A stretch of DNA of 64,000 nucleotides from Paraburkholderia lycopersici (lineage in GTDB: Bacteria > Pseudomonadota > Gammaproteobacteria > Burkholderiales > Burkholderiaceae), in contig NZ_FMYQ01000010.1 of NCBI RefSeq assembly GCF_900096975.1, positions 124,001 to 188,000 on the forward strand, in the 5' to 3' direction. Below the pieces are notes generated by a model that was given only the letters and a program-made list of their open reading frames with translations, was not told where the DNA came from and did not search any database. This document shows, in pieces, positions 63,673 through 64,000 of the stretch (positions within the stretch are counted from its first letter, which is position 1; every line of letters starts with the position of its first letter). The position numbers and the translations under genes are program-made.

Positions 63673-64000
63673 ATGTGCCAGCTTCCGATGACCCGCCGCG
63701 AGTGGCTCAAGCTCGCATCGCTTTTCACCGTCGCGGGCGCCGCGCCTCTGCTCGGCGCACTCGATGCGCGCGCGGCGAGCGAACCAGACGCGCCGCTACG
63801 CATCGGCTATCTGCCCATTACCGACGCCGCGCCTCTGCTTGTCGCGCACAACAACGGCTATTTCGCGCAAGCGGGCTTGCAGGTCGAAAAACCGACGCTG
63901 CTGCGCAGTTGGGCGCAGCTCGTCGAGGCGTTCCTCTCCGGTCAGGTCAACGTCGTCCACCTGCTCTCGCCGATGACGATCTGGGCGCGCTACGGCAGCC
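63673..64000 (+). CDS. ABC transporter substrate-binding protein (NrtA/SsuA-like), cut by the window edge
   Basis: The first 109 residues are present. A twin-arginine-type signal TRREWLKLAS is followed by a hydrophobic stretch and ALDARA; mature part starts with LRIGYLPITDAAPLLVAHNNGYFAQAGLQVEKPTLLRSWAQLVEAFLSGQVNVVHLLSPMTIWARYG, typical of the nitrate/sulfonate family (CmpA/NrtA-like). It follows the ATPase gene by 34 bases and ATG 63673 is used. Confidence 0.9.
   Translation, partial: MCQLPMTRREWLKLASLFTVAGAAPLLGALDARAASEPDAPLRIGYLPITDAAPLLVAHNNGYFAQAGLQVEKPTLLRSWAQLVEAFLSGQVNVVHLLSPMTIWARYGS

Noticed and set aside
1..64000. CRISPR arrays, tRNA or rRNA genes, prophage modules and toxin-antitoxin pairs
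   Set aside because: I saw no regularly spaced repeats, no tRNA-like cloverleaf sequence, no rRNA, no phage structural genes and no recognisable toxin-antitoxin pair.

Overview
The window reads as a high-GC betaproteobacterial chromosome or chromid, most likely Burkholderia sensu lato (Paraburkholderia, Caballeronia or Burkholderia). Evidence: Burkholderia-type trimeric porins, strong GC bias in codon third positions, a stand-alone acnB, accessory cspA/infA/rpsU paralogues, and many LysR, AraC and GntR regulators beside small catabolic operons. Nothing here was checked against a database; all family calls come from reading motifs.

Layout. 0-9.6 kb: accessory genes (truncated AraC fragment, LysR, bicupin protein, AraC, LysE exporter), a decayed IS3-family element (about 5.14-6.32 kb), a flavin reductase, then a translation/cold-shock cassette (CspA, a small unknown protein, IF-1, bS21). 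9.9-21.8 kb: a seven-gene operon on the minus strand (M20 dipeptidase, MFS carrier, porin, HyuB, HyuA, M81/MlrC peptidase, FUSC membrane protein) with a divergent AraC regulator. It looks like a complete uptake-and-hydrolysis module for an unidentified cyclic amide or peptide-like compound, and it is the best candidate here for an undescribed system. 21.8-28.7 kb: a gene graveyard (IS630 remnant, PAS-kinase scrap, SRPBCC and AbrB pseudogenes, AraC-like scrap) with a few intact genes (EamA transporter with a histidine-rich tail, DUF3079, TetR). 28.7-33.2 kb: DUF1697 protein, NnrS with a candidate NsrR site, and a GntR/MFS pair sharing a palindromic operator.

33.4-50.5 kb: a complete phenol degradation locus. 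Minus-strand order is dmpK-L-M-N-O-P (multicomponent phenol hydroxylase), Q (ferredoxin), B (catechol 2,3-dioxygenase), a GlcG/HbpS-like gene, then C, E, F, G, H, I, D (meta-cleavage lower pathway), followed by a porin and a BON-domain protein. A divergent sigma54 activator (DmpR type) overlaps a GntR regulator by four bases. A -24/-12 promoter and upstream palindromes lie in the intergenic region. Together these genes convert phenol to catechol, cleave the ring and deliver pyruvate and acetyl-CoA.

50.5-64 kb: an aspartoacylase-like/ArgT-type pair with a divergent LysR, an orphan sulfonate-type binding protein, an ABC-2 exporter pair, acnB with a clear promoter and terminator, an AraC regulator, and a tightly coupled operon (AhpD-like protein, acyl-CoA-dehydrogenase-like flavoprotein, SsuB-like ATPase, binding protein) that runs off the window edge.
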